DNA from: Solicoccozyma terricola | Taxonomy: Eukaryota > Basidiomycota > Tremellomycetes > Filobasidiales > Piskurozymaceae | Assembly (NCBI GenBank): GCA_001600875.1 | Contig: BCLD01000001.1 | Location: forward strand, 1,430,070-1,494,069 | Direction: 5' to 3' | DNA length: 64,000 nt | Shown: positions 1 through 11,680 of the stretch, piece after piece | How the letters are laid out: every line of letters starts with the position of its first letter | Numbering within the stretch: the stretch's first letter is position 1 | Notes under the pieces: generated by a model | Databases searched by the model: none | Told to the model about the DNA's origin: nothing | Seen by the model: the letters and a program-made list of their open reading frames with translations, nothing else | Position numbers and translations under genes: made by a program

Positions 1-1129
1 CCGCTCTTTCCAACATCAACTGATCTCCACTGAGATCATACGCCCCAATCAAGCCTCCGAGATATCGAATCCCAGTCTCAAACGTCGCCACATGGGCTGT
101 AGGATCTCTACCTTCCTTTTCTTCGGACTCGACGGAACCGTCCGTGGCGAATGTACGTTTCCCTCTAGCCCAATCTTTACCATTGATGAGGTGCAGATCG
201 AGCTGGTTGACGTGAGGTCGACACAGATCGAACTCGGAAGAAAGCCCCATGATGAGTAGAGTCTCGAGGGAGTCGATGATTGAGGCTCCCCAATTCTGTA
301 GGTAGCAACGAAGAGACTGTCATCCAGAGCCACGTTCATGCAGAAATGCACGAATGAAAACTGACCTGGAACGGATTGGAGGGGATTTTCGATACTGGTC
401 TGACTTCATCGTGGCCTGTAAAGAATATTCATCGATGAGCTACTGCCACAAAAAAGAAACCCCCTCCAGCACCGCCAAATCCTACTCACCCCATGCATAC
501 TGCTTATATTTCTGCCAAGCATAAGTAAACCCTCGCTTCACCGCCTCCTTCCTTCCCTCTCTGATCAGCTTCTGTGCTGAATCTTCTTTTTCATTCTCGA
601 ATGGATACTGTATCCTTGGTATGTCCCTCTCCCTCTCGTTGTGAGTCGCAGCCTTCGCAAACCAATCCGGTGACGTCCAGGTGTTCACCCAAGCATTTTC
701 ATCCAGTTCTATTTGCATTGGCGGTGGTTGAGGTCGAATTTGAGCTGGATGAGGATACAGCTCGGATAATAGATGTCGAGGAAATGGATGATAAACCGGT
801 GGTGGGAGGTTGTGCACTTCTACGTCCGGTAAAATGGTTGAACCTGGGGGTAGATCATCCTCCGTCGGATTTTCTGGAGCTAACGCTTGTACCCACTCTG
901 GGATGTCTAGACGCTCTCCCAGCGGTATTTCCCCTTGCCAATTATTCCATCTATACAACAGCTCTCGGTTGTTCATAGCCGTTTTATAAGCCCCAAGTAC
1001 AATCAGACATAATGTAGCGGCTACAATAGCCAGGAATTTGAACCTCCTGTGGAGGGTCGTTCGCGTGAACTGGGATAATGAAGAGACGAGGGAAAGAGGA
1101 GCAGACTCGAGATCAGAAGAGCGTATCAT
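1..1129 (-). CDS. GH47 class I alpha-1,2-mannosidase (N-terminal part, cut by window edge)
   Basis: Type II membrane glycosidase that trims alpha-1,2-mannose from N-glycans in the ER or Golgi. Coding exons read as 1129-490, 415-367 and 295 to beyond position 1, with introns GTGAGT...CAG and GTCAGT...CAG in matching phase. The protein starts with a short cytosolic tail, one hydrophobic anchor (about residues 32-48) and a proline-rich stem. The catalytic domain then begins with the family signatures AVKRGFTYAW, YAWGHDEVRPVS and NWGASIIDSLETLLIMG, and continues with FETGIRYLGGLIGAYDLSGD up to the edge. The catalytic acids and C-terminus lie outside the window. The family is certain; whether it is the ER or Golgi paralogue cannot be told. 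The ATG at 1129 is the only one ahead of the anchor in frame. Confidence 0.95.
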
Positions 1130-1973
1130 CTTGACAGTTGCAGAGAATTGTAGACGGGTGATGAAGTCTTGTAAGAGGCTGTGGAATCGGCGATTATCAA
1201 AGGTATTGACTGAGGGGTAGGTTCAGAGGTCGAGTTGATTGGAACGAGCGACACCAGCTCACCTATGTATAGTGTAAAGTCGTCTTTATGGTATCATAGG
1301 GTCGACGTCAAAGGCACACCTACAAAGGCAGAGCAACAGCAGACGAGCTGCGAATCGAGTTGGATAGACGCCTGACACAGCGGTGGGTACAGGGCGTGCT
1401 GTGCTCGAGGTGAGTCTAGCCGAAAGTGAGAAGCTTGCATTGGCTGCTGGGCTGGCGGAGTGTTGCGGACGGTGCTCCAGATGGACGTCGGCTCGGTAGT
1501 GATAGCTGGTGACAGCTGGTGACAGGTGGTGATGGTGGTGATGGTGGTTGGACTGACGGTGACGGTGATGCCCCCGCGTCAGACTCGCGTGCAGTCGAGG
1601 TGGGCCAGCAAGTGGCAAACGGCTGCTCGGAACATGGAATGGATAGAGAATCAGCGTAAGGCTGCTCTGGCTACTCTTTACAGCAAGCTATCATCTACAA
1701 GCGTATTCTACTGCAACTGCACACCACAACAACGGGGACGCACGCCCAAGCTTCGAGGTCTTATGTCTCTGCGTGCTCGGCTCGCCCACGTCACCTCCGC
1801 TCTCTTCGCATATCATAATACGGCGATCTCATCTCTGCGGTGACGGCGGGAGGTCTCTCTGTGATGTGTGCAGGGAATCAATGAGCACTTCTCGCTCATC
1901 TAGGAACGAGCACACACACACAAACGAGGTACTGACCATAGGAAGCTTCTTTATCTAACTGCTCTTGTATCTT
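1130..1973. other. Intergenic region upstream of the GH47 gene
   Basis: About 840 bases with no supported gene. It holds the promoter and 5' UTR of the mannosidase and the 3' flank of the membrane-protein gene. It contains a GGTGAT/GGTGAC-rich stretch near 1500-1560, a CCACGTCACC site at 1786-1795 and a short ACACAC run near 1912-1922. Open frames here are His- or Arg-rich and look like chance products of these simple repeats. Confidence 0.6.
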
Positions 1974-4900
1974 CTACTGCCTTCTTTCGACGGCCTTACT
2001 CTTCTTCAGCGGAGCTTGAGCCATCGACGGCACATTCTCCGTAGTATCGTCCCATGTGTGCATTTCATGATCGGCTCCAAGTCCAAGTGACCGCATCGAC
2101 TGATTAAGAATCGTGTCCTCATCCAATCGCTCCAAGATTCTCTTCTGCTCGATTTCATAATGGTTGATCTTCTCCTCCGGAGTTCGCGGCGTCGGCACTG
2201 TAGAATCATACCAATCGTGCGCGACGTCATCATCGGTATTAAAGCCCAATGATCGATAATTTCGGGAGTCCTGGTCCAATATCGCTCCAATCCTCTTGTG
2301 GTCGATTTCAAAAGGATCGACCTTCCGGACAGGAGATGGCGCCACCGACGCTGCCGCATTGAATACATCGTTCATTTCATGGTCATCTCCATTGACGAGC
2401 GATTGACCGGAATAAGAGTCTTGATCCAACCGCCGTAGAATTCTCTTTTGCTCAGCTTCAAAGTCTTCACCCCTCCACTCCAGAAACTGCACAGCTGGCT
2501 GCATGACATCGACCTTGAAATCGATCGAATCCATCTCGTGATCGGACTTAAACTCGTTGCTGGAAGAAGGACTGAGAATTGCGTCGCTGTGATCAGCGAT
2601 CACTTCTTCTTGGACGACCATGGCTTCGCATTCATCAACGCTATTCATGCTGACGTCGATTGCTCCCTCCCTTTTCGACACGATGGATTTACGAACAAGC
2701 TGTTTGATCCAACTAGAGGTGAGTTTATGATGCTGATCTGGCTCGAATGCGAGAGGCTGATCTAGCTCCATTTCGACCTGGTGTTCTTGATCGAGTTCAG
2801 TCGGCTGCTGTTGTTGGGGTTGGAAATCTTGATGATGTTCGAAGTCAATCTGATGATACGGTGGAGCGTGCAGTGGAGTGTACGGTGGATGCTCGTGCTG
2901 GAAATCCATTTGATCTGGGCCGAATGCAGGTTCGACGCCAACTGGACCTTCCTCCGGCTCTCCTTCCAGGTCCATTTGGTCTTCCTCGGGAGTGCCTATG
3001 ATAGCCGTCGGGGTCTGCTCGTGCTCTCCATCCATCCTGACCTCATCGTCCGCCGCTTCCATTCCATTGTCGTCCGCGCCTCGATTGAACTCCTCCATGA
3101 TGATCTCTTCCAGCTTCTTCCTTTCAGGAGAGTTCATTTGCGGACACGCAGCAGCTGCTTCTTCCCAAAATGGCCAAACGTAGTTTGGATTGCTACAGAA
3201 AGAGTCGTAGCGCTGGCGCGCCCAGCTGAGATGTGCCGGGCAGTCGAGATCCATGTCGACGGGAACTCGACCCATGTAATGCTCTTGTGACAACCATGCT
3301 CCGAATAGCGGCGGGAATGTAGGGAGGGAGGGAGGCGTGGCCGGGCGTTCGTATTCTTCCTGTTCGAGTAGCTCTGGATCTTCGGTCGGGGCCACAACTC
3401 CTCCTTCGCTCCAGAACTTCCAGTGGAGATCAGTATCCCAGACGAGGGAGTTGTATCGAGTGACTTGGTCCGACCACGCTCCCATCGTACTATTGAAATG
3501 AGGCAGGCGACCCATTTTGCACTCATGAGCCACCCAGTCAGTCATCGAAGGCGTTGGCGGCATGGACGAGTGGTTGAAGGTTGATATACCTTTGCTTGAG
3601 TGCGGCGGAAGCTGGACTGGAGAAGCTCCGCTTTGGTCTGTGGATCGAGTACCGAAGAGTCCGGAGCTGAAAGAACCTTGTTGACTATCACCTTGTTGAA
3701 ACATGTCCCATTCGTCGGAAGATGCGTCTCCGTTCACCGTAGGACTGCTCTGTTCGGGCACTGGTCGTTCCGGGGTCGACGTTGCGTCTGACGCTGCTGC
3801 TTTGCGTTGTGTGTCAGCTCAAGAGCGTGGGTGTATCTATATACTGCACTCACTGGTTTCGTCGGCTTTCACATTATTCTCGTTCTGGATCGTCCTATCG
3901 TCGACTTTGGCGACATGCGACGCATCAGACGGCGGAGCGGGCCTCCACGCCGGGGATGGCGACAAGGAATCTAGCGGAGCCCAACGGGGAGTCGGTGGAA
4001 TTGGTAGGAAAAAGGTTTTCGAGAAGATAGATAAAGGTGGCGTTGAGGTGGCGGCCTGCGTTGGTTCAGGTGTCGCCGTGGCCTGCTGGACTTCCAAGAT
4101 ATCCTTCACAACGTCCTGCTCGTCCTCCACCTGTTCTCCTTGATAGGTCGCTGGATCGTCCAGAATCGGGGACTCGGTAGCAAGGGGCGAGGCGGAGAAT
4201 GGCGTGGATGTATGAAAATCTGCTGAGGGTCTGGCGCGATGGGCGAGTGGCGAATCAGAAATAGCCGCGGACTGTTCAATCCTGCGCTTGACGACGATGT
4301 GCGTATCAATAGTGCGCATCCCAGGAGGACACGGCGTCGGAGAACCTGGTGTCGCAGGATTCAAAGCCCATCTATCATCTCCGCCGTGATCGATCTTCGA
4401 CAACACTTCTGAATCGTTCAACTCCTCCCCGTAGGAGTCCTCTTCGCCGAAGATGTCGAATGGTGTAGTGGATTCGCTCAATCCATACGATAGCCAATTT
4501 GAGGGAGGTGTTGAGATCGGGGTAGTGGACGGCGATACACAGATGTCTGCATCAAGTGGTAGGGTTAAACTGCCAAGTCCACTCTTGTGAAGATTGGTAG
4601 GAACGGTGGCAGTTGGAGTGGTCGTCTGCGCAGCTTTCCCCTTGACTGTGAAAGACTTGACTTGGTCACGACTGGTAGGATTGGCCACCGAGCTTGAGCG
4701 AGAGATTTCGACGTGAGCAAATGCAGTCGAGTCGGGAGCCGGGGACCATTCCATGGGGCATGGAGAGCTCCCGGAACCGCCGTGTTTCTGTTCAGCGAAC
4801 TCGCGGCGACTTTCAGAGGCTTGCAAATAATTGTGCGGACGAAAGCCGCCGTCCAGATCGTCATCGGTGTCAGGCTCGAGGAAGGCCGCAATCTCTGCAT

Positions 4901-7108
4901 CGATCCGTGCGTCCTCGAGCTGTTGAGCAGATAGAATGACAGGTCTCTCAATCGCGCGATAGTTCCATTGGTCGTCGTCATCCTCCCTCAGTTGAACGTT
5001 GGTGGTGTTAGTCCTACGAGGGCTGTCACGACGGAGGGCAACAAACGCGTCCTTGTTTTCTCTCCTTCTGCGACGACCGGCCAGTACGAGGGGTTTTCTG
5101 GGGGCCTCTGATCGCAAAGAGTCGCGCGAGTTCTCTTTCTGCTTGCGTTCTGCACTGCGTTCAACTTGGAGGGCGGCCAGCAGTCGATGTTTCTCACGAT
5201 CCCCATTGACCCTCGTCCACTTGTTGATCCTCCCGTAGTCTTTGTGAAGCGTCATGGAGACTCGTTCGGATAAATCGGCGAGGAGAGCGTCGTCGATCTT
5301 CCCATTCACGTGCGGTTCCATCGCTTCGGCTACCAATCGTTTGGCAAGTGGGTCATCTCCATCGAGACAGTAGGGAGCGATCGTGCGAAATAACCAAGAC
5401 TCCATACACAACAAGTTTCGATCTCTGCGGTGTTGTGCAAAGGTCTTGAATTTCGCAAGCTCCGCGATTCCTTGCCAGACTTTGCAGCAGAAATCGAATG
5501 GATTTGAAAATGGCGGTAATGTTGGATCAGGATAAAGAGCGACTCTGACCTTGCAGTGGTCAATCAGGACGAAGCAGAAACCGAGGGTGACCTCCAGATA
5601 GATGTGGCCGATATTGTGGTCTTGCCACGCCATTAGCAACAGCACCTTTTGAATATCGAATCCCATGATCGGCATCAGGACAGCCATCCGTTGATCGATG
5701 CCGGAAGAGAGACCGAGACACCTGACGATGCACAAGATTACGATCCAGACGCAGGACCTTCTATTGCATTGGAACCTAGCCTTAGCGAACTCGTCGAGAA
5801 CGTCTTCGCCTAAGTCGCGCCATCTTGTGAAGGGTGGTTTCCGTTCTAACCTCCCATAGATGAATCGTGTATGGATGACCACCTCTCTACAGAGACAGAA
5901 AGAGACCCAAATAGTGACCCATCCCAAGAACACGGGATACCAGAGCACTCTTTCAACGTGGAACTCGTATCGGAAGACGAGGTGACGGAGGTGACGAAGA
6001 CGAGGATGAGATGAAATGACGTCGCCCGCCAGGCAAGACCCGATGACTGCTGTGAGCAGTGTCGCAATCCAGCCAAGCACCTGCATGACCGATGGGAGGA
6101 AACAGACGAGCTCCAGGATCAATTTGGAACGGAACGCCCATAGTTGTCGGATATCCTTGATAGCGTGCCGGAGAATCGAATGGCGGTTACTCCATTCGAT
6201 GGGAGCTGGAGCTTCGCGAGACAGCAGACCAAATGGCGTCCATTGATACCTTTTAGCAATAATGGAGCTGCGACGGAAAGATCATTGAAGGCAAAGATCA
6301 GTCTTGTAACCTTTTCACATGACGATGAACCGGTCGCCACTCACGGCATTGGAGCACAGCTCAACACGATCCATAGTTGTAGAACAGGTCGCACGACCGG
6401 TAAGAAGTGCAACCCCAGTTCATACATCGCAATGATCAACATCCACATGATTCCCACCCGTATATGTCTAGCCACTCCTGCTTCACTGTCGCCCCTACCT
6501 GACATCGAGTCAAGGCGGAGGCAGACGTGTCGCCAGAGCGGCCACCAAACGAGAAAGAGTTGGCACAAGGCCAACAGGATGTTATCTTGGAAACAACTCG
6601 ACACAAGGCTGAACAGGTGTTTGCGAGGGTATCAGATACGGAAGCAACCGCGAGAGGAGGGGTCTTGTTGACCACTCACCCCCAAAATAGGCCGACAACA
6701 GAACAAATCAAAACAGCCAGCTGCTTCTGATGTCCCACTTCTTCATACTCGAGCATACCATAAGAGGATGCATCCAACTTCGCCGGGACGGCATTGGAGG
6801 TGCCGCCGGGAGAAGCAAAAGACTTTGTGTTGTGACGACTGGCGGATCTGGAATGGATGGATAGAGTTTTCAGTAAAACCGTGCTCGAGAAAATTTCAGC
6901 GCACTCACCCAGCCGCAGTCGTAGATTTGTGCATATCGTCTCCGCCCCGTCCTCGCACCGAATCACTCATAATACCCTTCGCTTCGTCTCCATCAGCTCC
7001 ATCCACGTAATCACAAGGAGTCATAATCAGACCGTAACGTCCAGACGGGCGCCGCGGCGTGTTCAAACCATAACGTCCAGGTGGACCCTGACGCTGTGTG
7101 TTGGACAT
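1974..7108 (-). CDS. Large multi-pass membrane protein with acidic, repeat-bearing C-terminus; unknown family
   Basis: I do not recognise this gene. Five exons fit in phase: 7108-6909, 6847-6680, 6608-6345, 6267-3854 and 3799-1974, giving 4,872 coding bases (1,623 residues). All four introns are GT-AG and 54-77 nt. Residues of roughly 85-400 carry several hydrophobic segments (for example around LAVLICSVVGLFW, MLIIAMYELGLHFL, LILELVCFLPSVM, VFLGWVTIWVSFCL), suggesting an integral membrane protein. A charged, Ser/Pro-rich cytosolic-type region follows. The last exon holds two copies of a module with MGR(L/V)P, RY(N/D)S and a terminal (K/P)FW(S/E)E, then a Gln/Asp/Glu-rich stretch, then three copies of an (F/Y)E-x-(D/E)-(H/Q)-KRI...LD(Q/E)D module. 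The 54-nt intron at 3800-3853 is what joins the membrane and repeat parts; without it these would be two separate reading frames. No catalytic motif is visible. Confidence 0.75.
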
Positions 7109-8658
7109 TTGTACTGTTTGTTGCGATGTTGAATGTTCTTACGGAGAGTATACCATTTCTTCGATGTTGTAGTCTGCATGTTGAATGATAATCCATCGGA
7201 TCGTTGTTATTGATGGTGGAGGTGGATTGGGATGTTTGGGAAGCAAATTGTCTTGTCCAACATTGCCCATCGTCCACCTTGCGACCAGTCATTTTTTTCA
7301 GGTCCCTGACACGAGACCTGTTCCTTGTTCTGCGCAGCGCATGGCCCAAGGACGTCAATGTCGTGTCGCATCCCGCCGCATTGCCGTCGTCCTCTAGAGG
7401 TGGTTGGGGCGAGCGGAATGGCTTCTCCGGTCGTGGATGGTGGAAATCGAGGTATAAAAGTCTCGGTCTCGATTCAAAGTGTACATCACTACGAACGACC
7501 ATGATGTGGGATGTGGATGCCGATGCTTCCGATGTGGATGTGGATGTGGATGTGGATGTTGAGGGATATGAGGATGTTGTCAACTCTTCCCCCCGGCTCC
7601 GAACATGGAAACCGACGTGTTCCTGTTGTCAACGGAGAGATCGTCGGGAACGCGCTCAACGACATCGCATGTCTCAGAATGGTTCGCATAGACGTCGTTC
7701 CTGCATAGGCAGACCCTTCACTCCGTCCAAGGCGAGGAGCCGAATCAAGTCGATAACGAGGAGACGCATCTCTGCCGACATCGACTGAGCAGCAACCCTG
7801 CCGTGTCCGTGAGTAGGGAGGGGTTTGCCAGACGCCGTAGGAATTGCGATCACGCAAGGAGGGGTCAATTCGTGGTCGATGACTTGTCATCCGAACAGTT
7901 ACCCCTCTGAAGCTGAAGGTGCCAAAGAGGACTTGCATCAGTGTCGTAGATAGGCGGTAGTTCACCACTTCGAATTCACCTGGTTTATGGAACCCCCAAG
8001 GAAGAGACATGGCTATACCAGACACCCTGGCTCCGCGATCTGCCGGATCTTGTCATTTAGAACCTTGCACGAATCAAGGACTGACCTTTCGATGGTCCTG
8101 GGTTCATCGAGGTGCATGTATATCAATCATCGTATAGGGATGCGAACAGTTCCTGGCAGCGGAGCCTTTGCAGGCTGTCATTCGTAGAGAGCCGACGACG
8201 AGGGTGGTGGTATGGAGCCGAAGCTTACCACAGCACTGGAAGAACACCTAGCGCAGACATTACATCCTGGAAAAAGCTCTTGAAGCGGTGTGTCCAATCA
8301 GACTGCTTCGAGTATGTGTCGGGTGCCACGGTGAAGAGTCGCTATTAGTCGCTATCAAGATCGCGCCGAAACTACCGGCCGTTGCCGACCTGTTTGCAAG
8401 AGATTTTCAAATGCAAGCTGTGATATCCTGCTGATTGGAAAGCTTTCCATTGTCGAATCTACTGATGTCCTCCCTCTATGGTTGAAATATCGATGTCTAG
8501 AATGGATTTCAAGCTGGGGTAGCTCGGCGATGACGAACTAGCGGGAAGGCTATTTCGGCCAATAGGAGCAGCACGTTGCGAATAAATGTTCACCAGGACA
8601 TGCTTCCAGCACAGGTGTGACATACAATCTAGTAGGTTCAGAATCCAACCACGACATC
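7109..8658. other. Intergenic region, about 1.5 kb, no supported gene
   Basis: This lies between the start of the membrane-protein gene and the stop of the GH16 gene, both on the minus strand, so it is 5' flank of one and 3' flank of the other. Open frames of 60-195 codons on both strands have no recognisable motif, signal peptide or intron-linked extension, and several are driven by the GATGTG repeat. A short real exon or non-coding RNA cannot be excluded. Confidence 0.5.
7531..7560. repeat. GATGTG hexanucleotide microsatellite
   Basis: Five tandem GATGTG-type units, the last ending in T, preceded by degenerate copies from about 7502. It encodes Asp-Val runs in one frame and Ser-Thr runs in another, so it creates spurious open frames in the 5' flank of the membrane-protein gene. 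Confidence 0.85.
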
Positions 8659-9714
8659 TCATTTCTTTCCTCGTCCCGAAAGCTTGAGCACATACTTCTT
8701 CACAGTGTCCACTCCACTCTCACGCCGGCCGTCTTTCTTACCCTCAAGTAGCATCTTCCATCCTCCAGGTGGTACATCCCACCTTTTCACATACTGCACC
8801 AACATCTTCCATTCCCCTTCCTCGGCAGGCTTCTCACCCGCGAATGGATTCCCACCCATCGCTATGTTGAGTATCAGATGAAAATCTTTGAGATCTGCAA
8901 AGGGAGGATGAGGTGGCGTACATGTATGTACGAGGATACGATCAAAGTAAAATCCTAGATGATGGTCTTTCCACGCCAAGCCGTATGTGTGGAAAGAGGT
9001 TGGATCGGCGACCATGTGCTCATGTACTGAGTGTAGATGTGAATGCTCGGGACCGTGATGACCCCAGTGAGCGCAGAAGAGGTTGGTGCGGCTTGAGCCA
9101 AAGTATTCCATGATGTCGACCTCTCCCTGCAGTATGGAACGATGGTTAGCGGATGGGTATAAATATGCGATTGGAAACGACGCTCTCACACCGTCAGGCC
9201 AAATCAATCCCATCTCCACGCCAGGCATAGCCCAGAATGCAGGCCATATTCCTTTAGCAGATGGTGCAGATAACCTCGCTTCCACATATCCTTCCTCTAA
9301 TCCAAACGTGGTCTTGGACGTAAGTTTAGCAGAGCGATACGATCCGTTTCTAGCTGTTGCAGTGATAACAAAGGCATTATTCGTTGCATCCAATCGAACT
9401 TGATCTCTGCTATATATCTGCAACTCGTTGTTTCCGAATCCTCCGCCGCCTTCGTGGAAATCCCATGATTCAGCGAGATTACTTGGACCTGCGGACCAGT
9501 TGGGTTCCTGGCCTTCGATCGTAGTGGTCATGGAAGAGTCTATGCCTTTTCGGAGTTGAATGTAGATTTCGGTACCGACACGCTGCGAAGAGGGCGCCAC
9601 CGCCGTCACTACTAACTATTCTCCTCCGTCACACCGCGGAGATGTCCCTGCGGCGGTGATGAGAAGGGAGCAGGTGATGAGGAGACTATGCAGAGCACTC
9701 GGGAATACATGCAT
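8659..9714 (-). CDS. GH16 family glucanase/transglycosylase-like protein
   Basis: Predicted beta-glucan hydrolase or transglycosidase acting on cell-wall or external glucan. The fold markers are GFGNNELQIY near the start, GYVEARLSAP, GIWPAFWAMPG, the catalytic signature EVDIME (E-x-D-x-x-E) and a C-terminal LILNIAMGGNPF strand. An in-frame 63-nt GT-AG segment at 9127-9189 interrupts the normally continuous WP-DG/GEVDIMEY stretch; removing it restores the family consensus, so it is almost certainly an intron although it has no stop. The N-terminus is uncertain. The body frame has an ATG at 9531. In another frame an ATG at 9714 starts a signal-peptide-like run (HSLLITCSLLITAAG) that could be exon 1, joined through an intron ending near 9545. 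I extend the gene to 9714 on that inference. Confidence 0.85.
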
Positions 9715-9845
9715 AGGATCGCGATGCCGACTGACTGTCCGGACTGAAAACAGCAATTCCAGGAACATATACGCGAGCTCGGGACCTCTCCTTCGAACCT
9801 CGTCCAATATGCAATGCTAGTCAACGCCCAAAGCACATGCTGTCT

Positions 9846-10270
9846 CTAAACAAACCGCTCCTTCAACCACCGACTCAAACCATGACGATTCAAGCAAGCC
9901 ATCAGACTCAACGTATCCGGTATAATCCTACCCCCTCCAAGACCCCATGTCAACCAAATCCTAGCCACTGGCGTTCCGACTACACCCAACCACATCCAAC
10001 ACCAAACAAACCCGACGAGACCCTTCACTCTTCTACCCGTAGTTCTACGGAAAATAACCTCGGCAGTCGTACCAACAGCTAAAAGCAAGAATGAATGAGA
10101 AACTCGAAGATATGGTGAGGTCGAGCCGGAGAATGTGATTGTGCCGAGCTCATGCATGATACCCGAAACGGTGAAAGCGGAAAGAGGAAGGAGGATGGAT
10201 CGAAGTTGTGGGTAACGACGTGGAATCAAGAGGGTTGGTGCGATGAATGCTTGCTGGTAAAAGAAAGGAA

Positions 10271-10305
<35 letters not shown>

Positions 10306-11501
10306 GCCGAGCGATTCCGCCAAATAGCGGTATGGTCGTATAATCTCACCTTGAATATCTGACCGGGGGTGCATTATGAAAACAACATATAAGTGCCCAC
10401 CCATGACATGGCCCCGAAGCCGGTCATCACACTCACAGCATGCCATCTTCTCCCCCAAAAATCCGACAAACTCGTCGCTCTCCACGGTTTTCTCATCAAC
10501 ACCGGCCATTCCTCCCCCTCTTCTCCAAGCACGACCATTCCCAAGATCGCAACTAGATGATATCCATAACAAAGAGCTTGATATATTGTTAAGCCGACAA
10601 AGTAGGTTGTTATCGTCGCGAATATGTGAAGAATAGGAGTACGGAGTGGGTTTGAATTTAATCCGGGAATCCATCGGGCGAAGTATTCAATCATCTGATT
10701 TCCAACTTCATAAACGTCTCCACCATCCATCGATCCTATCGACTCTGCAAAAGCCGTCCTACAAAACCAACACCCAAGATCCAACGCCACGTAGTGAACA
10801 CCAAACATCCCAAGATGATATCCAAGCGCTCCCCATCTACCCATCCGACGTTCATCTAACGGTTGTCCTCCCTTCCACCCTATCATCCTAGTCGAGCAGC
10901 AGAGGTTAAATGCATTGGAAATGAGATTGGAGGATGTGGTAGGGTGATTCAACCGGATGGGAGGATGGTGGATGAAGGCCCACTCCGTGGATTTGATGAT
11001 GAACTGTATTTGATGGAATGACGGGTGGGATTTGGCCGATTCGTGGATGAGTAAAGGGGAATGTGACTGGGGACTTGGGACTCACGTAGACTGCAGAACA
11101 ACCATACATAAAGTTCCAAATGTTCTTATACGGGTCTAAATTATCAAACCATATTTCCATCAGTCAACCACAACCTTTCGTCACCCCCCTTCTAAGATCT
11201 TCCTTCACCCACCAGTCCACCTATAATTCAGCCAAGCATTCACTACACTTCCCACCGCAACAGGCCACAGCCCTAATCTCCACCACCGATCCTCCTTCCT
11301 ATCCCTAAGCAGTAGGTACGCCTGCGCGTATAGTAACACATACGGAAGGAGGAGAGCTGGAATCGATGAGACGTTGATGGGTTGGAGAGCATGTAGGTCG
11401 ATGGAGAGCTGGTGTGTGGAAGGATGGTATTGTAGGTGACTAAAAGAGAGTAGATTGAATGGGATGGGGAGACGTTGGGAGGTGGATGGAGGGGTATGCA
11501 T
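9846..11501 (-). CDS. Wax synthase-like membrane-bound O-acyltransferase (MBOAT family)
   Basis: Predicted multi-pass membrane acyltransferase (wax-synthase-like family) that esterifies a hydroxyl lipid or terpenoid; the substrate is unknown. Exons read as 11501-11213, 11135 to about 11090, about 11000 to 10374, a 9-nt exon at 10350-10358, and about 10250 to 9846. Family motifs are KSTEWAF, LCCSTRMIGW, SLSDFWGRRWHAIFK and the MBOAT signature SGIMHELG with its conserved His. The WGRRWHAIFK motif only appears when the microexon is included. The intron after it carries a 28-nt poly(C) run on the coding strand, followed by a pyrimidine tract and CAG. The gene is head-to-head with the Maf gene, 179 bases between start codons. 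Basidiomycete relatives often sit beside terpene genes; none is present here. Confidence 0.88.
10275..10302. repeat. Poly(G)/poly(C) homopolymer in intron
   Basis: A run of 28 G on the plus strand reads as poly(C) on the coding strand, just upstream of the pyrimidine tract and acceptor of the last acyltransferase intron. Its exact length should be treated as uncertain. Confidence 0.85.
10350..10358 (-). other. 9-nt microexon of the acyltransferase gene
   Basis: The minus-strand bases ATATTCAAG lie between a CAG acceptor and a GTGAGA donor and encode Ile-Phe-Lys. They complete the conserved R-R-W-H-x-(L/I)-F motif between the exon ending WGRRWHA and the exon starting QAFIAPT. Both flanking introns are phase 0. 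Confidence 0.75.
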
Positions 11502-11579
11502 GGGATGGGATGATAGGGGAGAGCTGGATGGTGTGCAACGATGTTCCCCATACCTGGATCCAAGTTGCTACTGAATTGA

Positions 11580-11587
11580 TGACGTCA
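11580..11587. promoter_or_regulatory. TGACGTCA palindrome in the acyltransferase/Maf divergent promoter
   Basis: A perfect 8-bp CRE/ATF-type palindrome in the 179-bp interval between the two divergent start codons (11501 minus and 11681 plus). bZIP binding is inferred from known motif preference. Related ACGTCA and CACGTGAC sites recur in other divergent promoters of this window. Confidence 0.5.
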
Positions 11588-11680
11588 TCGATTCATTTCC
11601 CACCCTCAAACGTCTCCCTTCCTTCTTTCTTTCCCAACATCCTTCGACATCGATACATAACACCAATCGGCACGCCCACC

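Noticed and set aside
1286..1618. His-rich minus-strand frame with a polyhistidine run
   Set aside because: Antisense of GGTGAT repeats in the GH47 5' flank; no homology or splice support.
7204..8025. Overlapping open frames of 178-195 codons on both strands
   Set aside because: They are produced by GATGTG repeats and biased composition, show no motif and no supporting splice structure.
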